DNA from: Litoreibacter roseus
GTDB taxonomy: Bacteria > Pseudomonadota > Alphaproteobacteria > Rhodobacterales > Rhodobacteraceae
Assembly: GCF_009811795.1 (NCBI RefSeq)
Contig: NZ_BLJE01000001.1
Location: 1,302,001-1,366,000, forward strand
DNA length: 64,000 nucleotides
Direction: 5' to 3'
Shown here in pieces: positions 53,565 to 63,976 of the stretch (its first letter is position 1; each line of letters opens with the position of its first letter). The translations under genes and the position numbers were made by a program. The notes below the pieces were generated by a model, which was given only the letters and a program-made list of their open reading frames with translations, was not told where the DNA came from and did not search any database.

Positions 53565-54494
53565 TTAGGTTTGATCGGCGGGAACGGCAGATTTGCCACC
53601 GTGCTGTATCGCCCAATTTGCATTCGTCTTGATGCCGCCCAGCGGGAAGAAATGGACCTGCTCGATGTTAAAGTCGGGATGTGCGGCCTTGTGGGCGGCC
53701 AGTTCCGCCACAAACTCTGTCGGCTCGTAGGGCAAGAGCAGCTTCGTGACGTCCATGGCCCGTTTTTGCAAAACCTTCAAGGAAGGCCCAACACCACAGG
53801 CAATCGCGAACTTTATCAGGGTTTGTAACTTGGCAGGACCAGCAACGCCAATATGAATCGGCAGGTCAATCCCCGCATCCTTCAGGGCGTCCGCCCAAGC
53901 GATCACAGGCTTGGCCTCGAAGGCAAACTGCGTGGCAAGCGCCATCTTGGCGTCCGTACGCTCAGAAAACGATTGCTTCCAACGAACGGCGTCATCAACG
54001 TTCTTGGTCGAGCCGTCCGGATCAATGTCGCGATTGCCCTCGGGATGCCCTGCAACGTGCAGGCGCTTGAACCCGGCTTTGTCGAAAAGACCCGTTTCGA
54101 GTAACTGCATTGAGCTGTCGAACGCACCATGGGGCTTAGCGACACCGCCAGCCAGCAACAGCGCTTGATCTACGTTTGCCTCGCCTTGATACCGGGCGAT
54201 CCAATCTGCGAGCGCAGCCTTATCCTTGATGATACGCGCCGGGAAGTGGGGCATGACCCGGAAGCCGTCGTTCGCGAGGCGCGCGGCGGTGCTGATCATA
54301 TCTCCGATGGGAGTACCCTCGATATGCGCAATGTAGACGCGCGTTCCTTCCGGCAAGAGCCCCCTGAAGTCGTCAACCTTTTCGGCGGTCCGCGGCATGA
54401 CCTCGATGGAGTAGCCGTCAAGGAATGCCTCGACCTGCGGGTTTACGGTGATATCCGGAGTGGGGTCGGCCCGTTTGAAATTCAGCAATGCCAT
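53565..54494 (-). CDS. metF: Methylenetetrahydrofolate reductase-like protein
   Basis: This 309-residue MTHFR-family flavoprotein, in this context, probably oxidises methyl-THF made by the upstream-acting methyltransferase, the reverse of the usual biosynthetic direction. The start at 54494 has AAGGAG nine bases upstream. Barrel segments such as YIAHIEGTPIGDM, ALLLAGGVAKPHGAF, HVAGHPEGNRDID and ATQFAFEA match the family, including the AxQF segment used in folate binding. It sits in the corrinoid operon rather than with methionine genes. Confidence 0.88.
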   Translation of the reverse strand: MALLNFKRADPTPDITVNPQVEAFLDGYSIEVMPRTAEKVDDFRGLLPEGTRVYIAHIEGTPIGDMISTAARLANDGFRVMPHFPARIIKDKAALADWIARYQGEANVDQALLLAGGVAKPHGAFDSSMQLLETGLFDKAGFKRLHVAGHPEGNRDIDPDGSTKNVDDAVRWKQSFSERTDAKMALATQFAFEAKPVIAWADALKDAGIDLPIHIGVAGPAKLQTLIKFAIACGVGPSLKVLQKRAMDVTKLLLPYEPTEFVAELAAHKAAHPDFNIEQVHFFPLGGIKTNANWAIQHGGKSAVPADQT

Positions 54495-54513
54495 CAGACT
54501 GCTCCTTGCCCGC

Positions 54514-54813
54514 TCAAGCACGCTTGCCGTCATTGGCAATCAGCGTCTTGATCATGGCTTCGTCGTATTCCGCCTCCAGCCGTGCGGCTTCTGCTTTTGC
54601 GACCTCTTGCGGCTCGCCGTCGACCTCATAGGGCGGTGCCTTCCGCCAATCTGCCAGATAAGCATCAGTATCGCGCGCGCCAACCTTCATGGCGCAGCGG
54701 TCGATGGCCTGCTCAAACCGCTCCGGTAGCTGAACCTTTGCGCCACGCCGCCCTTTGCCGACGATCACCTGTGCAGGGATATCGCGCCAGTAAACTACAG
54801 TTACATCGGGCAT
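54514..54813 (-). CDS. Small 'virulence factor' family protein heading the corrinoid operon
   Basis: This 99-residue protein begins PDVTVVYWRDIPAQVIV and continues KGRRGAKVQLPERFEQAIDRCAM, the pattern of proteins annotated 'virulence factor' (PF13769-like) and found beside C1/corrinoid genes in Rhodobacteraceae. No enzymatic motif is evident. The ATG at 54813 is chosen over an in-frame upstream ATG at 54864 because the added residues are low-complexity. As first gene of the operon it may be a small partner of MetF or the methyltransferase; its function is unknown. Confidence 0.75.
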   Translation of the reverse strand: MPDVTVVYWRDIPAQVIVGKGRRGAKVQLPERFEQAIDRCAMKVGARDTDAYLADWRKAPPYEVDGEPQEVAKAEAARLEAEYDEAMIKTLIANDGKRA

Positions 54814-54848
54814 CTTTGCGTTTCCGTTCTTACCGTGTTTCGGAAACT

Positions 54849-54868
54849 GTGGACGTGGCGACATCCAC
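54849..54868. promoter_or_regulatory. Inverted repeat in the corrinoid operon leader
   Basis: GTGGACGT (54849-54856), GGCG, ACATCCAC (54861-54868): eight pairs, one of them G-U, 36 bases upstream of the first gene. It is a candidate operator or leader hairpin. Confidence 0.4.
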
Positions 54869-55055
54869 GCGCGTTCCGTTTTTCGACATCTGTTAGGATC
54901 AGAGCGACAGATAGCGGCAAGCAGCCTTCGCGCAAAGGGAGGTTCACCGCCTTATTGTTCATGATATTTATGAGCCGGACCGACAGCTCGCTTGCGTGGT
55001 AAGGATTTCATGCCTACGTTACCGTTAACATAGACAACCAAGAGGCCGCATTGGC

Positions 55056-56198
55056 ATGGCGAAGATACCGCCAGACCCAGCAGGCCGGTATAAGAAACCC
55101 GGCTTGAAACCGGTGGCCCACAGGGCCGCGGGTTCTGCTAAAGCAGACCGACCCGATCCGGCGGATCTTTATGCAGCGCTTGATCTTGGCACCAATTCGT
55201 GCCGGATGCTGATCGCACAACCCAAAGGCAGCCAGTTTCACGTCGTCGACAGTTTTTCCAAATCGGTGCAACTGGGGGCCGGACTAGAAGCCTCAGGTCT
55301 TCTCAGCCGGTCCTCAATGGCTCGCACGGTCGGCGCCCTCAAGATTTGTCAGAAGAAGCTGCGGCACCACGACGTACGCCGCATGCGACTTGTGGCGACT
55401 GAGGCCTGCAGGCGAGCCCGCAACGCTCGCGAGTTTATCAGCGTGGTCGAACGCGAAACGAAGCTTGCGCTGGAAATAATCGAACCGGAAGAAGAAGCGC
55501 GTCTGGCGGTGATCTCCTGCGCGCCGCTTGTCAGCGTGAAGACCGAGCAACTTCTGGTGGTCGATATTGGTGGTGGGTCTACAGAGTTGGTCTGGATCGA
55601 TCTCAGTCGCGTCCCCAAGTTGGACAGACCTCGCGCCATTATGCGACTTCATACCGGCTTTGACGCAAAGGACAGCGCATTTCCCGCAGCCAAGGTCGTG
55701 GATTGGATTTCGGTCCCCCTGGGCGTTGCGACGCTGCGCGATCAGTTCAACGATGTGGACGATGATGCGGCCCGCTTTGCGCTGATGAGTTGGTTCTTCG
55801 AGGAAAACCTCGCGGAGTTCAGTCCCTATAATGATGCCGATCAGGTGCGCGAAGGGTTTCAGATTGTGGGAACCTCTGGAACAGTCACGACAGTTGCGGC
55901 CTCCCATCTGGGCCTCAAGCGGTACGATAGAAACAAGGTCGATGGCCTTAGGATGACGTCGGATCAGATCGACCGGGTTATTCAAGGATACCTTCACATG
56001 GGACCGGAAGGGCGCAGAACCGATCCGCGGATCGGTGGGGATCGCCATGCGCTTATCATGTCAGGTGCCGCGATTTTACAGGCGTTGCTGCGGGTCTGGC
56101 CGACCGACCGTTTGTCGGTCGCGGACCGAGGACTGCGCGAAGGTCTGCTTTACGCACAAATGAGCACCGATGGCGTTCTGGAAGAAGGGCCCTACTAG
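55056..56198 (+). CDS. ppx: Exopolyphosphatase (Ppx/GppA family)
   Basis: Hydrolyses terminal phosphate from polyphosphate and, in some members, pppGpp. The 380-residue protein has the ASKHA motifs ALDLGTNSCRM near residue 43 and VVDIGGGSTELVW near 168, plus GTSGTVTT in the second half. It lacks the C-terminal HD domain of long Ppx proteins, as usual in alphaproteobacteria. The first 35 residues are basic and probably disordered. rlmE follows 75 bases later, the standard alphaproteobacterial pair. Confidence 0.93.
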   Translation: MAKIPPDPAGRYKKPGLKPVAHRAAGSAKADRPDPADLYAALDLGTNSCRMLIAQPKGSQFHVVDSFSKSVQLGAGLEASGLLSRSSMARTVGALKICQKKLRHHDVRRMRLVATEACRRARNAREFISVVERETKLALEIIEPEEEARLAVISCAPLVSVKTEQLLVVDIGGGSTELVWIDLSRVPKLDRPRAIMRLHTGFDAKDSAFPAAKVVDWISVPLGVATLRDQFNDVDDDAARFALMSWFFEENLAEFSPYNDADQVREGFQIVGTSGTVTTVAASHLGLKRYDRNKVDGLRMTSDQIDRVIQGYLHMGPEGRRTDPRIGGDRHALIMSGAAILQALLRVWPTDRLSVADRGLREGLLYAQMSTDGVLEEGPY

Positions 56199-56273
56199 GC
56201 TGGTCTTTCTGGGATAGATCAGGGTAGGAGCCGCAGGCGCCTTTGGTGCCGCATATCTATCGACGGAATTGAA

Positions 56274-56987
56274 ATGACGAAAAAGCCAACAAAGGGATCA
56301 AGCGGGCGTGGGCAACGCGATCTCAAGGTCAAGGTCAAGACGGCCCGCGGACGGCGGCTGTCATCCACCCGTTGGCTTGAGCGGCAGCTCAATGACCCGT
56401 ATGTGAAGCGCGCGCGTGCCGAAGGCATGCGGGGCAGGGCGGCCTACAAAATCTCTGAGATAGACGACAAGTACCGGTTTCTGGTCCCGGGCGCCCGCGT
56501 CGTGGATTTGGGCTGCGCGCCCGGTGGATGGTGTCAAGTCGCCGTCAAACGCGTCAACGCATTGGGGGAGCGGTCCGGAAAGGCCCAAGGCACGATTCTG
56601 GGCATCGATCTGCAAGAGGTTGAGCCGATTGCCGGGGCCGAGCTGCACGTTCTCGATTTCCTTGCCGATGAAGCGGATGCTCAGGTGAAGACATGGATGG
56701 ATGGCAAGGCCGACGTCGTGATGAGCGACATGGCCGCAGCCTCGTCGGGTCACAAGCAGACCGACCACCTGCGTATCATCGCCCTGTGTGAAGCGGCTGC
56801 CTACTTTGCGTTCGATGTTCTAGACGAGGGCGGTACCTTCGTGGCCAAGGTCTTGGCGGGCGGCGCGGAGGGTGAGCTTCAGAAACTGCTCAAGCAGAAG
56901 TTCAACAAGGTCGCCAATTTCAAACCCGGTGCCAGCCGGGCAGACAGCTCCGAAAAATTCGTCGTCGCAACCGGGTTCCGCGGCTAG
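56274..56987 (+). CDS. rlmE: 23S rRNA (uridine-2552 2'-O)-methyltransferase
   Basis: Methylates U2552 of the A loop, a late step in 50S assembly. The 237-residue RrmJ/FtsJ-family enzyme has a basic N-terminal tail, [13 protein letters not shown] with the first catalytic lysine, the SAM motif [14 protein letters not shown] (near 75-88), DVVMSDMA with the catalytic aspartate, and TFVAKVL with the second lysine. Its 3' end overlaps yaiI by four bases, tail to tail. Confidence 0.95.
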   Translation: MTKKPTKGSSGRGQRDLKVKVKTARGRRLSSTRWLERQLNDPYVKRARAEGMRGRAAYKISEIDDKYRFLVPGARVVDLGCAPGGWCQVAVKRVNALGERSGKAQGTILGIDLQEVEPIAGAELHVLDFLADEADAQVKTWMDGKADVVMSDMAAASSGHKQTDHLRIIALCEAAAYFAFDVLDEGGTFVAKVLAGGAEGELQKLLKQKFNKVANFKPGASRADSSEKFVVATGFRG

Positions 56988-57433
56988 CTTTTTTGCAGGC
57001 GGATCAGCTCACGGTCGAGGGCATTCAAGAAAGTTGAGCGGTCCTTGCCGCTGAAGGGGGGTGGGCCGCCTGTTTGCTCTAACCCGCCGCGCAGATCAGC
57101 CATAATCGCACGGTTCGCGATCGCCCCGCCAATATTTGCGCTGGTGAACGGCTTTCCGTTCGGCGCAAGAACCGTCGCACCGTTTTCCAGCGCGCGTCCG
57201 GCCAGCAAGATATCCGCAGTCACAACCAATGAAGAGGGACCCGCGCGCTCGGCGATCCAGTCATCTGCAGCGTCAAAGCCGTCATCCACCATCTGCATCG
57301 TAATCAATGGGTGGTTGGGCGTTCTGAGATAGCTGTTGGCCACCAAAATCACCGGGACCTTCAGGCGGTAGGCAACTTTGTAGATCTCTTCTTTTACCGG
57401 ACAGGCATCCGCATCGACCAAGATTTCGACCAT
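56984..57433 (-). CDS. yaiI: YaiI/YqxD family protein (DUF188)
   Basis: This 149-residue protein starts [15 protein letters not shown] and continues [22 protein letters not shown] and a C-terminal [17 protein letters not shown], all matching the UPF0178/DUF188 family, a PIN-like fold of unknown function. The aspartates of the first motif would be the metal ligands. Monocistronic. Confidence 0.92.
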   Translation of the reverse strand: MVEILVDADACPVKEEIYKVAYRLKVPVILVANSYLRTPNHPLITMQMVDDGFDAADDWIAERAGPSSLVVTADILLAGRALENGATVLAPNGKPFTSANIGGAIANRAIMADLRGGLEQTGGPPPFSGKDRSTFLNALDRELIRLQKS

Positions 57434-57505
57434 TGTCCCCTCAGATTTGTATCACCGCGCACATCTGCCACAAAATACGCCCTTCCACGACCGGGAAAAT
57501 CATGA

Positions 57506-58996
<1,491 letters not shown>

Positions 58997-60181
58997 GTGA
59001 CGCCGCCCGCGCGCCTGTCTGCAGCGATTGAAATCCTCGACCGTTATTTGGCCGGGGACGCCTTGGAAAGAGCGCTTACGAATTGGGCGCGTCGATCTCG
59101 GTTCGCTGGATCAAAGGATCGCGCGGCCGTCCGCGATATCGTATTTCAATGTGTGAGATGCCGGAAATCCTACGCCTGCGCCGGAGGAGCGGAAACCGGG
59201 CGCGGACTGGTGCTTGGATACCTCAAAATGAAGTCGCAAGACTCCGCGGCGCTGTTTACAGGCGCCACTCACGCGCCGGCGCCGCTTTCAGGAGAAGAAA
59301 AAGAACACCTAGCCAAAGAGATAGAGCTAACTTCTGATGTCGCACTGGATGCGCCACCCTGGCTGGAACCAGACCTTAAGAATAGTTTGGGAACGCGCTA
59401 CGCCGAAGTGATGGCCACGCTCCAGAACCGCGCGCCGGTCTTTCTAAGGGTGAACCGGAAGGCGGCCACCCTTGCCAGCGCGCAAGAGAGCTTGGCAAAC
59501 GATGGCGTTGAAACCCAGCCGTGCTTGACTGCGCCCTTCGCTTTGAAGGTTGTAGTCGGGGAGCGCCGCGTTCCGCAGAGTGCGGCATGGGCGGCGGGGC
59601 TGATCGAGGTTCAGGACGCCGCGTCCCAAGCCGTTTGTGAGGCTCTGCCGTTGGACGCCGATATGCGTGTTCTCGACTATTGCGCCGGCGGCGGCGGCAA
59701 GGCGTTGGCAATTGCGGATATTGCTCAGGTTCGCGTGTTTGCGCATGACGCAGATCCCGGACGTATGAGTGAAATACCAGATCGCGCAAAACGGGCGGGT
59801 GTAAAGATTTCGCGTCTGTCCACCGCTGAAGCGGTGTTGCAGGCACCTTTCGATCTTGTCCTTTGTGATGTCCCATGTTCGGGAAGCGGCGCGTGGCGCA
59901 GATCACCGGAAGGGAAATGGAAGCTGACGCAAGATGCGCTTTCCGACTATTCAGATCTTCAATATAAAATATTCACACAAGCTGCTGAATTGGTGTCGGA
60001 AACAGGTATTTTAGCCTACGCGACATGCTCTATCATCGGCCCCGAAAACACGGATCAGATTGATAGGTTTTGCGCTGAACATCCGGAGTGGCGGATACTC
60101 ATCAGAAAGCAGTTTTTACCAAGCCCGGACGGCGATGGTTTCTTCGTTGCCTGCTTGACCAGAGGCGACCGCCCTGCGTAA
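58997..60181 (+). CDS. RsmB/NOP-family rRNA (cytosine-5-)-methyltransferase
   Basis: This 394-residue SAM-dependent RNA methyltransferase starts at GTG 58997, directly after the guaB stop. The N-terminal 130 residues resemble the NusB-like RNA-binding part of RsmB. The SAM motif reads VLDYCAGGGGKAL, and the two cysteines of the m5C mechanism are in DVPCSGSGAWRR and in ATCSI. The target is probably 16S rRNA m5C967, but other members of the family modify different sites. Co-transcription with guaB is likely. Confidence 0.9.
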   Translation: MTPPARLSAAIEILDRYLAGDALERALTNWARRSRFAGSKDRAAVRDIVFQCVRCRKSYACAGGAETGRGLVLGYLKMKSQDSAALFTGATHAPAPLSGEEKEHLAKEIELTSDVALDAPPWLEPDLKNSLGTRYAEVMATLQNRAPVFLRVNRKAATLASAQESLANDGVETQPCLTAPFALKVVVGERRVPQSAAWAAGLIEVQDAASQAVCEALPLDADMRVLDYCAGGGGKALAIADIAQVRVFAHDADPGRMSEIPDRAKRAGVKISRLSTAEAVLQAPFDLVLCDVPCSGSGAWRRSPEGKWKLTQDALSDYSDLQYKIFTQAAELVSETGILAYATCSIIGPENTDQIDRFCAEHPEWRILIRKQFLPSPDGDGFFVACLTRGDRPA

Positions 60182-60203
60182 CCTTACCGCATTATTTAAG
60201 AAC

Positions 60204-60218
60204 TTAACTTATGGTTAA
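60204..60218. promoter_or_regulatory. CtrA box upstream of cckA
   Basis: TTAACTTATGGTTAA matches the full CtrA consensus TTAA-N7-TTAA exactly and lies 50 bases before the cckA GTG. A GANTC (CcrM) site, GAGTC, follows at 60242-60246. Confidence 0.8.
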
Positions 60219-60267
60219 TGCTTTTTTTGCAAAGATACTCTGAGTCAATTTTGCTGGAGTAATTGAC

Positions 60268-62601
60268 GTGGCTCTTTTCGCCGGTTCGAACGAGACTGTG
60301 AAAGATACGGCGGGCACTTTGTCATCGCATTCCCATTGGCTTGTCTGGGCGGCCGCGCTGATCTTGTTGATTGGTGTGACAGTGCCGGACGGTCGTGTGT
60401 CTTACCTGTTTCTTGCGGGTGGCGGGGCCGTCGCCGGTCTTGCGTTCTTCACGCGACTTCTTGGGCGCGCCGCAACACCAAGCGATGATATCGCCGCAGT
60501 ACGCCCGGTTCTTGAGCATGACTACCGCGCCGCCTTAGTCGCAAACCAATCCGGCGAGATCCTCCACAAAAATCCGGCGGCGCGCACGCGGTTTGGCAAC
60601 ACGGATGGCAAGAGCCTTGAAAAGGTTCTCGAAGATGTTTGCACCCAGCCAAATGCTGTCGTTTTTCGGCTGCAAGCAAAGGCAGATAAACAAAACGCCG
60701 CACGCGAAGATGTCGCGACGCCCAAGGGCCGGTCGATTTTATCTGTGCATCGCGCCGGCGAGGATTGCTTCGTCTGGATGGTGGATGACGCGGCCGAGCG
60801 GGTAACCACAGCGCGTAGTGTAGACAAGATTAGCTTGCCGATGATGACCGTCAGCGGTACGGGATCCATTCTGTTCATGAACGACGCAATGCGGCGCTTC
60901 GCAGGTGGGCGGGTGAAATCCGTTGATAAGTTGTTGAATGAACCAGATGTGGTCTCCGGTCAGATAACGACTGTTGCTGGCATTGACGGCCCGTCACAAG
61001 TGCGGGTCATAATCACCTCCGCGGGTGCGGGCCGGACCGAATACTTCTTTGCGCCTTTGGAAGATGGTAGAAACGGTTCAGAAACGCTTGAATCTCTGGA
61101 AGATTTTCCTGTTGCGCTTCTCAAAATTTCCTCTCATGGCACACTGCTCGAGGCCAACAAGCTTGCCCGCGCGCTTATGGGACTGGACCAATGGGGCGGG
61201 AGCAACGGCGCATCCGGCGAGAAGCGCGTCCTCAGCGATTTGTTGGAGGGGTTGGGGCGCCCGATGTCGGAGTGGCTATCAGAGGCGGCAGAGGGTCGGT
61301 CACTCCACAAGCCAGAGGTTCTGAAAGCCCGTAATCGTGAGGAGGAAATCTATCTTCAGGTCACTCTTGGGCGCATGATCCGGAACGGTGAAGTCGTTCT
61401 GCTGGCCATGATCAGCGATGCGACCGAACTCAAGACCCTCGAGGCCCAATTCGTCCAAAGTCAAAAGATGCAGGCGATCGGACAGCTTGCCGGTGGTGTC
61501 GCCCATGACTTCAACAATCTTCTGACCGCCATTTCGGGCCACTGCGATTTGCTGATGCTGCGTCATGACCCAGGCGACCCAGACTTCGGCGATCTCGAAC
61601 AGATAAATCAAAATGCGAACCGTGCGGCCTCTTTGGTGGGGCAGTTGCTAGCGTTCTCACGCAAGCAGAATTTGCAGCTCGAGATTCTCGATATGCGCGA
61701 CACTCTTGCGGATTTGACGCATCTCTTGAACCGCCTTGTTGGTGCGCAAATTCAGTTGACCTTGAGCCATGACCCACAACTCATGTCTGTCCGGGCTGAT
61801 CGACGGCAGCTTGAGCAAGTCCTCATGAATCTTGTCGTAAACGCTCGCGACGCCATGGAGGGCGGTGGCGAGATCAACATCGAAACCCGTAACATGAAGC
61901 TGCAAAGCGAATTGACGCGTGACAGGGCCGTTGTGCCGCCGGGTGAGTACGTTCTGGTTAAGGTATCCGATAACGGCTGCGGGATACCCCAAGATAAGCT
62001 AAACAAGATCTTTGAGCCGTTTTTCACGACCAAGCGGACTGGGAAAGGCACCGGGCTCGGCTTGTCCACAGCCTACGGAATTGTAAAGCAATCAGGTGGA
62101 TTCATCTTCGTCGACAGCGAGGTCGGCAAGGGCACGGCATTTACCATCTACTTCCCGACGTCGCAATTGCCGGTGCAAGAAGATGTAGCGAAAGAGGAAG
62201 TTCCGGTTCGTATGGATCCGGTGCCGGCCGAGGGCGTGGTACTCTTGGTAGAGGACGAAGCACCTGTGCGGGCCTTCGCTTCGCGCGCGTTGAAGTTACG
62301 GGGCTACAGTGTTTTAGAAGCGGACTGCGCCGAGGAGGCGCTCTCCATGCTTGAAGACAGCGATCTGATAGTAGACGTGGTGGTTACCGACGTTGTGATG
62401 CCTGGCATGGATGGCCCGACATGGGTTCGAATGGCGCGCGAAGCGCGACCTGATATGAAAGTGGTTTTCGTGTCAGGCTATACGGAAGGGAACTTTGGTG
62501 AGAACCAAGAGATTCTCCCAAATACTGTATTCCTGCCAAAACCGTTCTCATTGAATGAACTAACGTCGACGGTTCAAAGCCAGATGAGTGTCGCTGCCTG
62601 A
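60268..62601 (+). CDS. cckA: Cell-cycle hybrid histidine kinase CckA
   Basis: CckA phosphorylates ChpT, which passes phosphate to CtrA and CpdR. The 777-residue protein starts at GTG 60268 (GGAG upstream), has two N-terminal membrane helices (about 23-41 and 46-66), two PAS-like regions, the H box [21 protein letters not shown] with phospho-acceptor His413, the N box [15 protein letters not shown]-lid motifs GCGIPQ and GKGTGLGLS, and a C-terminal receiver with phospho-acceptor Asp708 ([10 protein letters not shown]). A perfect CtrA box lies in its leader, implying feedback control. Confidence 0.95.
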   Translation: MALFAGSNETVKDTAGTLSSHSHWLVWAAALILLIGVTVPDGRVSYLFLAGGGAVAGLAFFTRLLGRAATPSDDIAAVRPVLEHDYRAALVANQSGEILHKNPAARTRFGNTDGKSLEKVLEDVCTQPNAVVFRLQAKADKQNAAREDVATPKGRSILSVHRAGEDCFVWMVDDAAERVTTARSVDKISLPMMTVSGTGSILFMNDAMRRFAGGRVKSVDKLLNEPDVVSGQITTVAGIDGPSQVRVIITSAGAGRTEYFFAPLEDGRNGSETLESLEDFPVALLKISSHGTLLEANKLARALMGLDQWGGSNGASGEKRVLSDLLEGLGRPMSEWLSEAAEGRSLHKPEVLKARNREEEIYLQVTLGRMIRNGEVVLLAMISDATELKTLEAQFVQSQKMQAIGQLAGGVAHDFNNLLTAISGHCDLLMLRHDPGDPDFGDLEQINQNANRAASLVGQLLAFSRKQNLQLEILDMRDTLADLTHLLNRLVGAQIQLTLSHDPQLMSVRADRRQLEQVLMNLVVNARDAMEGGGEINIETRNMKLQSELTRDRAVVPPGEYVLVKVSDNGCGIPQDKLNKIFEPFFTTKRTGKGTGLGLSTAYGIVKQSGGFIFVDSEVGKGTAFTIYFPTSQLPVQEDVAKEEVPVRMDPVPAEGVVLLVEDEAPVRAFASRALKLRGYSVLEADCAEEALSMLEDSDLIVDVVVTDVVMPGMDGPTWVRMAREARPDMKVVFVSGYTEGNFGENQEILPNTVFLPKPFSLNELTSTVQSQMSVAA

Positions 62602-62651
62602 CAATTGACGTCTAAGATAGGCGGTTTTCGAATAGGGCAATATCATGAATT

Positions 62652-62665
62652 CTATTATATAATAG
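62652..62665. promoter_or_regulatory. AT-only-core perfect palindrome downstream of cckA
   Basis: CTATTATATAATAG is a 14-base perfect palindrome, 50 bases after the cckA stop. It may be a protein-binding site; it has no GC stem and so is not a standard terminator. Confidence 0.35.
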
Positions 62666-62713
62666 GCGCTTATCAGATGTTTTGCATCTTCCTTGAAGGA
62701 TTCGAGACCGCGT

Positions 62714-62728
62714 TTAACGTCCCCTTAA
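62714..62728. promoter_or_regulatory. CtrA box upstream of recA
   Basis: TTAACGTCCCCTTAA matches TTAA-N7-TTAA exactly, 137 bases before the recA ATG. A GATTC (CcrM-type GANTC) site lies at 62699-62703. Confidence 0.7.
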
Positions 62729-62773
62729 CCGCACCAGTTACATTCTGACCTTCGTAAAAGTTTATGTTGAATT

Positions 62774-62788
62774 GTTCTCGTTTTGGTC
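62774..62788. promoter_or_regulatory. LexA (SOS) box 1 of recA, one mismatch
   Basis: GTTCTCGTTTTGGTC matches the alphaproteobacterial SOS box GTTC-N7-GTTC except for one base in the right half. It lies between -35-like TTGAAT (62767-62772) and the TATATA region at 62792-62797, so LexA binding would block the promoter. Confidence 0.7.
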
Positions 62789-62800
62789 TCATATATATGA

Positions 62801-62815
62801 GAACAAGAGGCGAAC
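62801..62815. promoter_or_regulatory. LexA (SOS) box 2 of recA, perfect
   Basis: GAACAAGAGGCGAAC is an exact GAAC-N7-GAAC (the complement of GTTC-N7-GTTC), placed just after the TATATA -10 region and 50 bases before the recA ATG. Confidence 0.85.
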
Positions 62816-62864
62816 AAAGCAGTGATTGCCGCGCAAATAGCGGTATGGAATAAGGGAAGAAATC

Positions 62865-63950
62865 ATGGCAACGGCAGATCTCCTTCAGATGACATCCAAG
62901 AGCGACAGCAATAAGCAAAAAGCGCTTGATTCCGCGCTGGCCCAAATCGAGCGGCAGTTCGGTAAGGGCTCAATCATGAAGCTCGGCGACGAGAATGCGA
63001 TTCAGGAGATTGAAGCGACATCCACGGGCTCCCTCGGGCTGGATATCGCCCTTGGGATCGGTGGTCTGCCAAAGGGACGCATCGTTGAAATCTATGGTCC
63101 TGAAAGCTCGGGTAAGACGACGCTAACCCTGCATTGTGTCGCAGAAGAACAGAAGAAAGGCGGCGTCTGCGCGTTTGTTGATGCAGAACATGCCCTTGAT
63201 CCCCAGTACGCCAGGAAGCTTGGCGTGGATCTGGACGAATTGCTGATTTCGCAACCCGATACAGGCGAACAAGCCCTTGAAATTGTTGATACCCTGGTGC
63301 GGTCCGGCGCAGTCAGCATGGTCGTGGTCGACTCCGTTGCGGCCCTGACACCTAAGTCCGAGCTTGAGGGCGATATGGGTGATAGCTCCGTGGGGGTGCA
63401 TGCGCGCCTTATGAGCCAAGCCATGCGTAAACTGACCGGCTCCATCTCGCGCTCCAAATGTATGGTTGTGTTCATCAATCAGATCCGGATGAAGATTGGC
63501 GTCATGTTCGGTTCGCCCGAAACAACCACTGGTGGCAACGCACTGAAGTTCTATTCCTCCGTGCGGCTCGACATTCGCCGGATCGGTGCAATCAAGGATC
63601 GTGACGAAGTTGTCGGCAACGCGACCCGCGTGAAGGTCGTAAAGAACAAGGTTGCGCCTCCATTCAAGCAGGTGGAGTTCGACATCATGTACGGCGAGGG
63701 CATTTCCAAGATGGGCGAATTGCTTGATCTTGGCGTGAAAGCCGGAGTGGTTGAAAAATCCGGGGCCTGGTTCAGCTACGGCGACGAACGCATTGGTCAG
63801 GGCCGTGAAAATGCCAAGAGTTTTCTGCGGGAAAACAACAAGATTGCCTATGAGATAGAAGATAAAATTCGGGCCGCCCACGGTCTGGATTTCGATATGC
63901 CGGAAGGCGCCTCGCCAGAAGGTGAGGATGACGGGTTGGTTGAAACCTGA
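62865..63950 (+). CDS. recA: Recombinase A
   Basis: Strand-exchange recombinase and LexA co-protease. The 361-residue protein has Walker [10 protein letters not shown] near residue 73, the DNA-binding loop 1 region and loop 2 ([13 protein letters not shown]), [16 protein letters not shown], and the acidic C-terminal tail (EGEDDGLVE). Transcription appears to be governed by two LexA-type boxes and a CtrA box in the 263-base leader region, which otherwise holds no gene. Confidence 0.98.
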   Translation: MATADLLQMTSKSDSNKQKALDSALAQIERQFGKGSIMKLGDENAIQEIEATSTGSLGLDIALGIGGLPKGRIVEIYGPESSGKTTLTLHCVAEEQKKGGVCAFVDAEHALDPQYARKLGVDLDELLISQPDTGEQALEIVDTLVRSGAVSMVVVDSVAALTPKSELEGDMGDSSVGVHARLMSQAMRKLTGSISRSKCMVVFINQIRMKIGVMFGSPETTTGGNALKFYSSVRLDIRRIGAIKDRDEVVGNATRVKVVKNKVAPPFKQVEFDIMYGEGISKMGELLDLGVKAGVVEKSGAWFSYGDERIGQGRENAKSFLRENNKIAYEIEDKIRAAHGLDFDMPEGASPEGEDDGLVET

Positions 63951-63961
63951 TAACCGTCACA

Positions 63962-63976
63962 ATCGCTGAAAGCGAT
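63962..63976 (+). other. Small hairpin after recA
   Basis: ATCGCT-GAA-AGCGAT lies 12 bases after the recA stop. No T-run follows in the window, so a terminator role is uncertain. Confidence 0.3.

Noticed and set aside
62652-62665. AT palindrome after cckA considered as a terminator
   Set aside because: The stem has no GC pairs apart from the ends and there is no T-run; it is kept only as a possible binding site.
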